A stretch of DNA of 64,000 bases from Periplaneta americana (Eukaryota > Arthropoda > Insecta > Blattodea > Blattidae), in NCBI RefSeq assembly GCF_040183065.1, contig NC_091131.1, positions 11,723,300-11,787,299 on the forward strand, written 5' to 3'. A program made the position numbers and the translations under genes. Below the pieces are notes generated by a model. The model was given only the letters and a program-made list of their open reading frames with translations, had not been told where the DNA came from and did not search any database. Of the stretch, positions 52,385-63,480 are shown one piece after another (positions within the stretch are counted from its first letter, which is position 1; every line of letters starts with the position of its first letter).

Positions 52385-53850
52385 GACCTCCATCGAAGAT
52401 CATACCTCATGTAGGCCCTAAGGAAGTTAAAATTATAATTAAGAACGTACCAAATAACAAAGCACCAGGCCCAGATTCAATCTGTACGGAAGCACTGAAA
52501 CGACTACCTAATCGTGCACTGACATACATCACTAAAATATTTAATTTATGCTTACGCTATCACTATTTTCCTCTAACTTGGAAAACAGCTCACATCATAG
52601 CTATTCCTAAGCCTGGTAAAGACCCAATAAATCCCCATAACTACAGGCCAATAAGTCTGCTGAACTTTCTAAGTAAAATTTTTGAACGCTTAATATTAAA
52701 TCGCCTCAGTCCAATCTTAAACTCACCTGAAAGAATAAATCACTTTCAATTTGGTTTTAAGAGTCTTCATAGTACCAAAGATGCTTTGTTTAGATTGACA
52801 TCTTTTATACAACATGGCTTTCAACAACGTAGCCATACAGTTGCTACCTTTCTGGACTTTGAACAGGCGTTTGATAAGGTATGGCACAATGGCCTGATAT
52901 ACAAACTACATCAATTAATCTTCCCTGATATTTACATTCATCTGCTAGCTGACTACCTTCAAAATCGTACATTTCAAGTTCGAACAGGAGCAGCCCTCTC
53001 TACCTCCAGAAACATCGAAGTAGGCGTTCCTCAAGGATCTGTTCTTGCACCTGTTCTTTACTCCATTTATGTCCAGGATATGCATACAATGCCGGACTGC
53101 CTCCATAGTGTCTATGCTGATGACACTGTCATATTTACCAGACATTTTAATATTCATGCAGCTTGTGTCAACATGCAAAATGCCCTAAATATATTAACAC
53201 AATGGTCAACCAAATGGAGGTTAAAGGTAAACGGCGAAAAATCTCAATTGATGGTCTTTACTAAACGTTTTCCCAGGATTATAGACCAACTGAGTATTCA
53301 AAATCAAATAATACCTTTTACCACATCAGTGAAATATCTTGGAGTACTTCTAGACAAACGTTTATCTGACAGGCATCACATTCAAAACATAAGAGACAAA
53401 GCATTTCAAAGATACATGACACTCTATCCACTTTTCAAAAGTCTGACTTCAAGGTAAGCATAAGTCCTGCTGTATACATCAGTCATCAGATCATACATCC
53501 ACTACTGCTGTGAGAAATGGGGCCAAGCTCATCCTCGCCACCTGAAGAGCTGTCTGCAGAACAATCACTGGTGCACACTACCTCACGAACAATGTCGAAC
53601 TCTACAGTGAACTTCATATACCCTTCCTGGTTGCTCATATTCAAGATCTACAGACTACATACAGGAACAAGCTACTTCATCATGCCAACCCTTTACTAAG
53701 AGACATAACATAAAATGAAACAAATACTTCCATCTTTGACGGTCTTAGTAATCAACTTTCTTTAACAAAACCTATTTACACTTCAATTTATAAAATCACA
53801 TTTTTGTAAAAGTCAAGGGTCCAAGAGACCTGGTACTTTTAATAAAAACA
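52385..53850 (+). pseudogene. Jockey-like LINE fragment, reverse transcriptase and 3' end
   Basis: An open frame from 52384 to 53457 carries NNKAPGPDSICTEALKRLP, YRPISLLNFLSKIFERLIL, FLDFEQAFDKVWHNGL, GVPQGSVLAPVLYS and the YADD box in SVYADDTVIF, then [11 protein letters not shown]. The frame is lost after LFKSLTSR (stop 53457); traces continue to about 53700. The 3' sequence AGACCTGGTACTT resembles the end of the element at 25841-28971, so the two are related. The endonuclease is missing. The 5' break abuts the 64-bp array. Confidence 0.88.
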
Positions 53851-53859
53851 TCTTGAAAC

Positions 53860-55308
53860 TAAAAAGAAAAGTTACCAACAACAACAAAAAAAATCATAGT
53901 CTTTTGTTTTATATACTCGTAGATATCGGAATCATCCACTATTTTGGATAGCTATTGTTTCGCTTCCATGTGATGTAACACATTGTCGCTCTGTATGATG
54001 AAACTAGAGACATCTTGTGGTTACTGAATGAAATTCGCAACATCATGACTCAACAAGTTTGAAGGAAAAGAAATAGGAGGCATCACTTTCGTACGAACCC
54101 AATGAGCCTGACCATGGCCTATCTATGAACACCAGGAAGACAAATTATTATGATCATAGATGAGACGGCTGCAAACATCCCAGCCTTGAGGAGTATACAA
54201 GTGCAAGGTCAAAATTTACAAGTAATTAGGAGTGACGTCATTTTAGTGAGGGTATGAACAAAAAGTCAAGGCAAATATCAAGAGGATAAATTATACAGGG
54301 CTTTCATTTCAAAACTTCAAAGTCTAAATAATATTTCAATTAAATTAAATTAAAAAAAAAAAAAAAAAAAAAAACACGTCATTTTAGTTATTGAGAGGGA
54401 AGTTTAAAGCCAGTGTTAACTGCATTCTAGATTTCTCCCCCTCATCCCCCACCACCCTTTTTAAATTTCAAATTGCACCCGTATATTACGATACTTAAAT
54501 CTGAAAGATTATTCAATTGTTCATATATATCTCATTCATTTGTTTCACATCTTTTGTTTTCTATCGTCGCCTGGCAACCTGGATTATTGTTGCCAGTTGT
54601 TTATAGAATGCAAATAGAGTTTATTTTGGGTAAGTTTCTAATTCCATTAATTAAATTTACGAAATTAAATGTTCAAAATGTGTTCCATTGTTGGCTAGAC
54701 AGTAATACAGCCTATTTCGGAACACCTCTGCATAACCTTGCCATAGTTCAAAACCATACATAAAAAACGTAAATCCAAACTTCACCTTTTATTATCCCTA
54801 TTCTCTTTTAAGTTTTTAAAGAATAGGCATACTGTATGAACCGTTTTATTTATAAGAAAGGGTCATTTTTCGTAATAGTTCAGTTAAACTAAATGACCAT
54901 TTTTGGAGATATGAGGTATCTTCTTAGCCATCGATCTGTTCTACGCTTTTCATAACAATTCGGTTCCTTCGTAATGTTGAGAAATTATAATATTACTCTT
55001 TACAGTTTTCTTAACTACAGTGTTCGGGAAAATCTGGTAAAAAGAAGAAATATTTCAGAAACTTCTGAATTTATTTTATTGATATTTACACGTTTAGAAA
55101 GAGAAACTAAAAAAGTTTTGTTTACACTGTAGTACATCTCGATATGAGTGTCATTTATGGTAGGCCTATCTTGTAGCTATAAATTTTCGGGTGAATCAAA
55201 CAACTGTTTTAAAAATTTATTTTCCTGAAAATAGACAAACTTTATATATATCTGCTTTGCAAGATCTAATCCAGACAAAATATTAGTTAACTGTCAAACT
55301 TTGTGAAC

Positions 55309-55310
<2 letters not shown>
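53860..55310. other. Sequence upstream of takeout A, nothing recognised
   Basis: Includes a poly-A run at 54352-54375. No frame longer than about 96 codons occurs and none resembles a known family. Confidence 0.45.
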
Positions 55311-55334
<24 letters not shown>

Positions 55335-55339
<5 letters not shown>

Positions 55340-55600
55340 CTTACTTACTTACTGGCTTTTAAGGAACCCGTAGGTTCATTGCCGCCCTCACATAAGCCCG
55401 CCATTGGTCCCTATCCTGAGCAAGATTAATCCAGTCTCTACCATCATATCCTACCTCCCTCAAATCCATTTTAATATTATCTTCCCATCTACGTCTCGGC
55501 CTCCCCAAAGGTCTTTTTCCCTCCGGCCTCCCAACTAACACTCTATATGCATTTCTGGATTCGCCCATACGTGCCACATGTCCTGCCCATCTCAAACTGA
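55335..55600 (-). pseudogene. RTE-like LINE 3' end
   Basis: The minus strand reads [40 protein letters not shown] and MNLRVP-stop, with the TAAG-type tail. It is truncated just upstream of LRWAG, where a different LINE end begins. Confidence 0.85.
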
Positions 55601-55808
55601 GGCTTACTGTTAGGTTTCGTAACAAGCTGTTTTTTTACGGTGATGGGTTGTTAGCCCTTCGCCCAACCCCCAAACTGGAGGACCATCCCTTATCGGCTGT
55701 CCACGACTGCTTATTCTATATTCGCAGCTACCCTCCATATCTGGAGGCCGTCTCCTCTATCCGCAACCTGAGGACACGCCATGCCGTGGTGATAGGGACC
55801 CACAATAC

Positions 55809-55874
<66 letters not shown>
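55601..55874 (+). mobile_element. LINE 3'-end fragment with (AAT)n tail
   Basis: GTAACAAGCTGTTTTTTTAC, GGGTTGTTAGCCCTTCGCC and ACGCCATGCCGTGGTGATAG lead into about 22 AAT units (55806-55874). GC-rich 3' UTRs with such tails are common in insect LINEs. No coding region is left. Confidence 0.5.
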
Positions 55875-55875
<1 letters not shown>

Positions 55876-56283
55876 TAGTTAATCTAAATACGAGGATTAT
55901 TTCATAAGTCATGGCAACTATATTATACCAGACAATTGGCAATCGAAATATATTTTTTTTCTTCGAGCACAATTGTCAATTTTGATGTGCCTATGTTAAA
56001 ATGATGGAAGCCTGTGTAATTGCTGACACAGGAGAAAGTGTTTGTACATAAATTATTTGACATAAATTTATATAAAATAGCAGTTTCATTATTTAATGTG
56101 GGAAATGTATCAGAAAGCATGTGTTATTTACGTTATACAGATTTATTATATTGTCGTTTTACAAAACTTACCTGTAATGAAGTAAAAATAAACTGTCTTT
56201 TGACGAAACATATTTATGACTGTTGCATCATGAATTATGATATCTATTAGTAGATGTTACAATCTAATATACGATTTACGTAA

Positions 56284-56432
56284 TTATGAAAACATTTCTT
56301 TTTCGGAAACTTTGCTCAAAATGGTATTGGCTATATTACGGAAGATGGATCCTAGTGTCTCTTCTATTGCAGGCCTCAATTCTTCAAAGAATTCTCTTCC
56401 GTTATCGTTGATGATCTTGTTGGTTGTTTCTC
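56284..56432 (-). CDS. takeout gene B, last exon
   Basis: The acceptor is TTTATGTCCAG|GA. Joined to the G of the exon at 61651-61803 it reads GETTNKIINDNGREFFEELR, then PAIEETLGSIFRNIANTILS and KVSEKEMFS-stop. This is homologous to exon 6 of gene A (14773-14924), similar in length (149 versus 152 nt) and in the same phase. The usual aromatic of the NxxW motif is Gly here (NDNGRE). Confidence 0.88.
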
Positions 56433-59400
56433 CTGGACATAAAAATTAAGTGTATGTAGCAGGGAATTAATTTTGAGCTCTTGACATATAAACATAACCT
56501 GAACTAGGCTATTTGCCGTCTTGGAATTAGTGCTGTAAGCTATAACTAGATCAATTGAAGATTAAAAAAAAAACATAGTCCAAAAAATATAAATTTTTAG
56601 AGAAACAAAAAACTGTGTCATGGGTGGTGTTAACACTTCAAGTATGAAATTCATCATGTAATTTCTTAACGTGTTATAGACACTTAGGAAAACTGAAGTA
56701 CATTTATAACTCAAACTAGCCGTACCCGTGCGCTCCGCTGCACCCGTTAGAAATAAATATAAAGTAATTACATAATTAAAATAGGACATTTGATCCAGGG
56801 AACATTCGTGTTTGATAGAAGGATAAATCGTTTAATATGTTACTTAATTTAAATTGCATCCAAATAATTAAAATGCGATCATTTTGGTCCAGAGACACTC
56901 ATTTGGTGCAATGACAATTTCTTTAACATGCTTCTTAATTTTTATTACATGCAACCATAGCTTAATGAAGATTGACATCATTTAGATTTAATGTGTATAT
57001 TTTATTTTACTTGTTATAGGTTTCCATTGAATTATGGTAATAACTTAATTTTAACCCTTGTTTTCTACTTATTCAGTAAATGGCGCTTGGCCCACTATGG
57101 TTCTGAACCCTTCAAATAACTTAAATTATATTATATAATATTACATATTATATTATATTATATTATATTATATTATCTTATATTATATCAGAAGTTACTG
57201 TAATAACATTATAGCATTATGTCCATCTAGAGAAACTACACTTTCCAATGGTGAAATAATAATTAATTATACAAATCGGTTAATTTAGCTTCCGATATTA
57301 CTTCATACAAACACACAAACATTCTCTGTAGGCTATCTTTCATAGCTTTCGATTGTTGCTGTCCAAAGCCCCTTATAGACGAAGAGCTTTTTTTTTTTAA
57401 TTAATTGAACGGCCTTAGATGGCAGTTATTTTAATTTTAAAACTCATTTATCTCATTAAATATCAGTCCTATCAAAATTTTTCAAGGAATAGACCTAATC
57501 GAAAATTATTTTTAAAGAAACTTTTGTTATGTAACATTTTTCATAAAAATCAGTAATAAGCGAGATATTTCGATTTATTTAATTCAGGCCCCCTTATAAC
57601 CTCCCTTTTCAATAATGTATTTTGAATGCCATATAGCCTAAAATCTAAGTTACAACGAACTTAATTTATATTCTAATTTTCATCGAAATCCGTTCAGCCA
57701 TTATCGCATGAAAAGGTAACAAATATACAGACAGACAGACATACAAACAAAAATTTCAAAAAAGCGATTTTCGGTTTCAGGGTGGTTAATTATATATGTT
57801 AGGACCAATTATTTTTGGAAAATCGAAAATTACCAGAAATATTTCGGCTACAGATTTATTATTAGTATAGATTGCCTCATAGAAATATATGTGTAAATGT
57901 AGGCAACTGTGGACAATGAATGTTTTAAGAAAACATACTCAGTTGTGGCTGAAGTGTGTTTCTCCTTTAATCTTATTTTTCTTTATTATATTCTGTTTCT
58001 CCTCCTTTCGTTGCTTACGTTTCTTCCATAGGGTTACTTCTGCACCTAAAGATGACTCCATAACTAATACTATAATACTATACTGTTATTCCCGGCGTGA
58101 CTGCTCCTCTTTGCTTACGTCTTAGGAAGTCAAGGCTCTATAAAGTCTAGGTAGGTAGTATCGTTCGCCATTTGTTTTTTCGTTGCCGAGCTACCATACG
58201 AGGAATCTATTTGCCACACCGTTAAACATTATCATCAGACATCGGATTCTAGGGCAAATGCCTATTTTGTTTCTTTAGGAGAAAAGTAAAAATAATTATT
58301 AATATTTGTGTTTCATGGAAATTGAAAGGTATTCAAAGAGTTTTATAGTGCCCTAAATTGCCCTAAAACGGTTATTAGAGCCTAATTTGTTAATATTCGC
58401 CTGAAAATGCCTAACCCACTGTAAAGTTTCGCATTTTACTCTTACTTTTTATAATTTATACATGCATTCACTGCGAAATTTAAGGCATTTAAAAAGTGGA
58501 AAGTTTGCTTCACACCGGCCATGAAACCATTGATAAAGGAAACAAAATGTTTTGAATCTCACGACACTCGCAATAGATTTCACCGAATTTAACATGTTTG
58601 GAGGCATAAATGCCGACAAAGAACCAACCTTAGTTTTGAAGCAGGCAACAATCACAACATGTGCTGCTACCGATTCAGAGATATACTATACTATAAAAAT
58701 GACTGTTTTCGGTCTGAAACCGATTAGCTGTACTGCCCTTCAGAGTGTCATAAAATCACAATTTTTGGAGAAAGAGTGTTTTTGAAATATTTATGAAAAG
58801 TCGTAAAACTGCGAATTAGTAGGGTAAACCGTTACAAAATATTTAAAAGAATGGCCCTCCTAGTGTTAACACTGCCAGGAAATGCAACAATAAGTGGAAC
58901 TTTGTATTTTTGTCCAATTGAATCTCTATAACAACGGTTCATTTGAATGCTCGTTAACAGTTGCTCTTTCCCTCACCTTATTTGTGTTGAGAAGTTTTGA
59001 GCGGTAGGACGTTTTCCTGTGAAGTTTAACGCGATAATGCCGAAAAATGTAAGTGCAAAATCTACATTGATCCGGCAATGGCTAACAGAATATTCAGAAT
59101 TCACTTATGATGGAAAAATAATATTCTGCAAGATTTGTAGCAAACAGGTATGTAACAATAGTTGAAATATATAAATTCTATTAATTTTAATGAGTAGGCC
59201 TATAATATTTATACATTGACTGAGCTATCCTGAGGTATAATTCTTTTTAAGACCACTACACTTTAACCTTTTAAATTCCGATAGTTAAAGTATTTGCAGG
59301 TCATTAAAATTTTGATTGTTCGAACCCACTAACTTTGTGATAGAAATACGGCAATACAACAATTAGGATTTTATTTTAATTCAGTTTACTTTACATTTTT

Positions 59401-61803
59401 AGATTTCGCAAGAAAAGAAGTGCCACCTAAAGCAGCATGTGCAAGGAGCGGCTCATAAGGCTAAAGCTCAGCAGAAAAATCAACTGCAACAAACTTTACT
59501 AACACAGCCTACTTCATCCAATCTCAGCAGCAATTTCTATGCTGATTTAACCAGAGCGTTTGTTGCTGCTAACATTCCCTGGAATGCAATTGAAAATCCG
59601 ATTTTAAGACAGTTTTTACAAAAATACTGCAAACAAAATATCCCATCTGAGTCGACCCTAAGAAAAAATTACTTAGACAGAATATACAATGAAACTTTAG
59701 CTTCCATTCCGGAGGATATAGGTGATTCTTACATATGGGTCTCTGTGGATGAAACCTCAGATCCTATGAACAAGTATATAGCAAATATGGTAGTAGGAAA
59801 ACTTAGTCCTGATGGACCTTCGATTCCACACCTCGTATGTGTGAACTTTCGAAAGTGAATAGCCAAGCCATTGCTTATTTTGTAAATAAAGGCCTACAGT
59901 CTTTATACTCAGGTAATATAGACGATTCTAAAGTTCTGTTGTTTTGTACTGATGCTGCCTCATACATGGTTGCTGCAGCTCCACTTCTTAAAACATTTTG
60001 TCCTAACCTCACGCATGTAACCTGTCTAGCACATGGCCTTCACGGGGTTTCTGAAACAATCCGTAATGAATTTCCTCTTGTCAATTCGTTTATTTCTAAC
60101 ACAAAAAATTGTTTTTGTAAAGCCCCATCCAGGATTTCAATATTCAGAGAGAACTTTCCAGATATCCCACTCCCACCTCAGCCGGTTGTTACACGATGGG
60201 GAACCTGGATTCAGTCAGTGGTGTATTATTCTAAGTATTTTAAAGAAGTCACAGTTATTGATAAATTACCTGAAACTGATAGTGCAGCGTGTGTGAAAGC
60301 AGTGAAAGATTGTCTGAATGACTCACGAGTGAAAAACGATATTGCCTACATAACATCAAACGTTTCTTTCATACCTGTAAGCATTGAACAATTAGAAGTG
60401 AAAAACAATCTCTTTGTAGCCAAATAGCAATAGTAAAGGAAGCTCAAGTGAACATACATTCTGCTTTGGGCGAAACTGGGAAAAAAGTTAAAAATAAGTG
60501 GGACAACGTATTAAATAAGAATGTAGGATTTTCATTGTTGGAAAAAGTATCAAGAGTGATATCGGGGGAAAGTGTAAATGTTCCAGTAAGTATTGATGTT
60601 TCTATTGTACCTAATTTAAAATTTGCACCTCTCACATCAGTTTCGGTTGAAAGAAGTTTTTCTGCTTTCAAAATGATTCTCAGTGACAAAAGACAAAGGT
60701 TAACTGTGGAGAATTTAGAAAAAATTCTGGTGGTGTACTGTGCAGATAATTATAATAAAGTCTGAGCATGGAACTGAATTTCAATAACTTAAAATGAGTA
60801 ATCTTGATATCAATAATCATTATTTCATTAGTTTCAATATATTAAATTTGTGCAGCTCTGTTTATAAATATAATGTAGTATTCTTTTTTAATGTTTAGAC
60901 ATACTTTTTTGTGCGTATTTTAGTGTATAACTAAAAATTTCAGTATCGTTCGCCATTTGTTTTTTCGTTGCCGAGCTACCGTACGAGGAATCTATTTGCC
61001 ACACCGTTAAACATTATCATGTCGTAGCTCCTATGATAATAAATCAAACGCACTGTAATTCAGCAAATAACTGCGCGGCAAATAACGTCCTCGTGTGCTT
61101 TCTGCAAACGCCAACGAAAGAGCCAAAATGGCGGGCGTTTATATATTAAATATTTATCAGGTCTTAGGAAATGCTTTACATCTTCATCAGCGAATCACAT
61201 GACGCACACGTTTAAATCTAGCCGACCTGCAACGTGATTGGCTGCCGGAAATTAGAGCGACGGGACTATACAACAATTCACGTGCTAACGTATTTTTCTC
61301 TGAGGTGGCTTTTGCCGCGTACGTAAGAAGCAGTACTGCCAATCTACTAGTTTAAAATTGTACGGATAAATGTTTCAAGATGATTCTGAATGGGATATTT
61401 GTAAATGCTACCATAGTCCTGGACAATGACTGTTTTCACAAAAAAAGTCTTTGGACTGTGGTTGTTTTTATGAAAACCATTGAAAATTTCCACTCCTGTA
61501 ACATAGGTCTATGGCGTTTTTTTCCCTAACAAATAATTCAGTAGATGGCCGCTACAATACGTTCACCACATGCTTAATTTCTCAAATTTGCATTTTTTGG
61601 TCTATGCTTTTTTTTTTAAAAACCCTTCAATTTCAAAATATTTAACTTACCAAGAACTTTATCTCCATTAAACAAATTGTCGAAGTTGACGTTGAAGTGA
61701 TTGGTGTTGACTAAGTTGACTGTGAACACTGTTACGTTCCAGTGGGTTTCGCCATCAATTTTCTGAGGTTCAGCCTTCAGGTCCATCTGTACCTCGACGT
61801 CAG
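56284..61803 (-). CDS. takeout/JHBP-family gene B, 3' part
   Basis: The last two exons (61651-61803 and 56284-56432) of a takeout paralogue lie in the same orientation as gene A and upstream of it, so the two form a tandem cluster. The exons join in phase 1 and together encode about 100 C-terminal residues without a stop or frameshift. The intron (5.2 kb) holds a Helitron and a hAT pseudogene. Exons for the signal peptide and N-terminal half must lie beyond the window. A 93-bp duplicated piece of the exon 5 acceptor lies upstream at 63279. Role and location should be as for gene A: a secreted small-ligand carrier. The two paralogues share only modest identity in the sixth-exon and fifth-exon regions. 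Confidence 0.82.
56716..57871 (-). mobile_element. Helitron, non-autonomous, copy 2
   Basis: On the minus strand it starts TCTATACTAATAATAAATC at 57871 and ends GGGTACGGCTAG at 56716, after a hairpin around GTGCAGCGGAGCGCAC. It is inserted between A and T. Most of it aligns with the plus-strand copy at 16724-18314. There is no coding remnant. Confidence 0.85.
58157..58238. repeat. 82-bp direct repeat, left copy
   Basis: AGTATCGTTCGCCATTTGTT through AAACATTATCAT recurs at about 60944-61022 with one visible difference (ACCATACG versus ACCGTACG). The two copies bracket the hAT transposase pseudogene. Confidence 0.85.
58240..59036. other. Presumed 5' region of the hAT element
   Basis: Lies between the left direct repeat and the transposase start. 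Frames here are not recognised. No inverted partner was found for the left edge CAGACATCGGATTC. Confidence 0.4.
59037..60765 (+). pseudogene. hAT transposase with one intron, decayed
   Basis: Exon 1 (59037-59147) encodes MPKNVSAKSTLIRQWLTEYS...FCKICSKQ and ends at CAG|GTATGT. Exon 2 starts at 59403 after TTTTTAG and completes a BED-like finger (C-x2-C...H-x3-H: CHLKQH). There follow SVDETSDPMNKYI (first catalytic D), LFCTDAASYMVAA (second D), CLAHGLHG, a TRWGTW block, and the C-terminal dimerisation region LTSVSVERSFSAF then NLEKILVVYC. The frame shifts near 59850 and a stop lies at 60425-60427, followed by another shift. The presence of a phase-0 intron splitting the zinc finger is notable. 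It lies in the intron of takeout gene B. Confidence 0.85.
60944..61022. repeat. 82-bp direct repeat, right copy
   Basis: Same sequence and orientation as 58157-58238. It continues into GTCGTAGCTCCTATGATAAT, which the left copy lacks. Confidence 0.85.
61023..61650. other. Intronic sequence, nothing recognised
   Basis: Between the direct repeat and takeout B exon 5. It includes poly-T near 61610. No element ends were recognised. Confidence 0.45.
61651..61803 (-). CDS. takeout gene B, penultimate exon
   Basis: The acceptor is TTAACACAG|CT and the donor CTTG|GTAAGT. The 153-nt exon reads DVEVQMDLKAEPQKIDGETH, then WNVTVFTVNLVNTNHFNVNF and DNLFNGDKVLG. It is homologous to exon 5 of gene A at 18607-18759, with equal length and phase. 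Confidence 0.92.
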
Positions 61804-61878
61804 CTGTGTTAAACATGAAAAATAACAATGTGTTAAAATTGAGAAACAATAACCATTCAGTTGCTAATTATTGTTGTA
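61786..61878. repeat. ~93-bp direct repeat, left copy, includes a takeout splice acceptor
   Basis: TCTGTACCTCGACGTCAGCTG through the ATTGTTGT near 61878 recurs at 63279-63371 with roughly six to ten differences. The two copies flank the Jockey-like LINE. It contains the first 18 nt of takeout B exon 5 and its acceptor. Confidence 0.85.
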
Positions 61879-61891
61879 GCTAATTATTGTA

Positions 61892-63094
61892 ATTCATAAA
61901 CCTGGAAAACCTGCTTCAAATCCAACAAGTTACCGTCCCATAAGTCTTTTATCAACTATATCCAAAGTCTTTGAAAAGGTTTTGCTGAAACGCTTGGATA
62001 CGTTTCTACTTCAAGCATCCATCCTACCTCCATATCAGTTTGGCTTTCGTCGAAATCATTCTACCAACCATCAAGTGCTTCGTATCACTGAACAAATTGC
62101 ACAGGGCTTTGAAAACAAAGAACAGACTGCAGTCGCATTTCTTGACTTCACTCAAGCATTTGATCGAGTTTGGCATAAAGGTCTTCGGTACAAATTACAC
62201 AAGTCCGGCGTTCCAGACTACCTATGCAACATAATGACTAGTTTCTTGTCAAATCGCACATTCTCAGTCAGAGTGGGTTGTACTAACTCCTCTGTTAGAC
62301 CCATTAGAGCTGGCGTTCCACAAGGCTCTATCTTAGGTCCGATATTATTCAATGTATATACCTCGGACATTCCTGCAACACCAACTGCACAAATTGTTAT
62401 GTATGCAGACGATACAGCTATTTATGCAACCCATCACAACATTAACACAGCCTCAAATCACCTTCAGGAAGCCTTAAACATCATATGCCCTTGGCTTGAA
62501 AATTGGCGCATCGCACTGAACTACAATAAATGCGAAGCAATGATATTTACTTTGTGTCGTCCTGCTAATCCTCCATGCATAAATCTTTCAACCAACGTGA
62601 TACCGTGGAAACCAAAGGATGAAGCTGTAAAATATCTTGGAGTGCACTTAGATCGCCGTCTATCATGGAAACATCACATCAACAACAAACTTAAATTGGC
62701 CTACTCAAGACTCGCTAAATTATATCCGCTCCTCAACAAGAAATCATCTCTAAAGCTACAAAATTGCATGCTACTTTACACATCTCTATTACGACCTCTA
62801 CTGCTTTATGTCTGTCCTGTCTGGGGAGGAGCTGCAATAAGTGAAATTAAACACATCCAGTCATTTCAAAATAAAGTCCTACGAATTTCACTCAATTCTC
62901 CTTGGTTTGTCCGTAACAGCCAACTACACAGAGAAACTGGTATTGACACAATCAAACAGTTTATTCATTCACAAGCTAAGAAGTTCTATGACAACCTAGA
63001 AAATGTTCCAGGCGCCGTCCATTACTCTCTCGGAAAGAAGTCCACATTTCCCACCAGAATCAAGAGCCGACTTCCAATGGACCTCATATTATAA
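61892..63094 (+). pseudogene. Jockey-like reverse transcriptase, C-terminal two thirds
   Basis: The frame is open for 400 codons to TAA at 63094. Motifs are YRPISLLSTISKVFEKVLL, FGFRRNHSTNHQV, FLDFTQAFDRVWHKGLRY, GVPQGSILGPILFN, the catalytic YADD in IVMYADDTAIYA, and KYLGVHLDRRLSW. The post-RT tail has LLRPLLLYVCPVWGGAA and SFQNKVLRISLNSPWF. The first ATG, at 61982, is internal; the endonuclease and ORF1 were lost by truncation. No internal stop suggests it is fairly young. Confidence 0.9.
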
Positions 63095-63278
63095 TCAAAA
63101 TTTATCATCACACCAACCTATGTAAACAATTACTTATTAACAATTATTTTTTGTTCATTGAGGAGCCCAATCTAGGCTGCCCTCAATTCAGTGTCATATA
63201 TTGTATTTATAATTTTTAGTAATGATCTGTATAGCGCTAAATGCGCTGATCGATCAATAAATTGTTAAAAAAAAAAAA
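61892..63278 (+). mobile_element. Jockey-like LINE, 5'-truncated, poly-A tail
   Basis: It begins inside the reverse transcriptase (KPGKPASNPTSYRPISLLS) and ends in a poly-A tail at 63266-63278. It is flanked by a long direct repeat (61786-61878 and 63279-63371) rather than a usual short target duplication. Orientation is opposite to takeout gene B, in the intron upstream of its penultimate exon. Confidence 0.9.
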
Positions 63279-63371
63279 TCTGTACCTCGACGTCAGCTGG
63301 TTGAATATGTAAAATAACAATATGTTAAAATTGGGAAACAATAACCATTCAGTAGCTAATTGTTGTTGTTT
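63279..63371. repeat. ~93-bp direct repeat, right copy
   Basis: Begins directly after the LINE poly-A tail. On the minus strand it ends in ATTCAACCAG|CTGACGTCG, so it keeps an AG acceptor and 18 nt of takeout exon sequence before running into the poly-A tail. Confidence 0.85.
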
Positions 63372-63480
63372 AGTCAACTGTCCGAAGACAGGGTTTGAAC
63401 CTCATAAGTGACACCAATAAGGCATCAATCATGAGGAAACTAAGCCAAGAGATAATGTGAAAAGTGGGCAGTTTCTGGAG

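Noticed and set aside
54473-54763. Small plus-strand gene of 96 codons
   Set aside because: No recognisable motif, no splice or promoter context, and its composition matches surrounding non-coding DNA.
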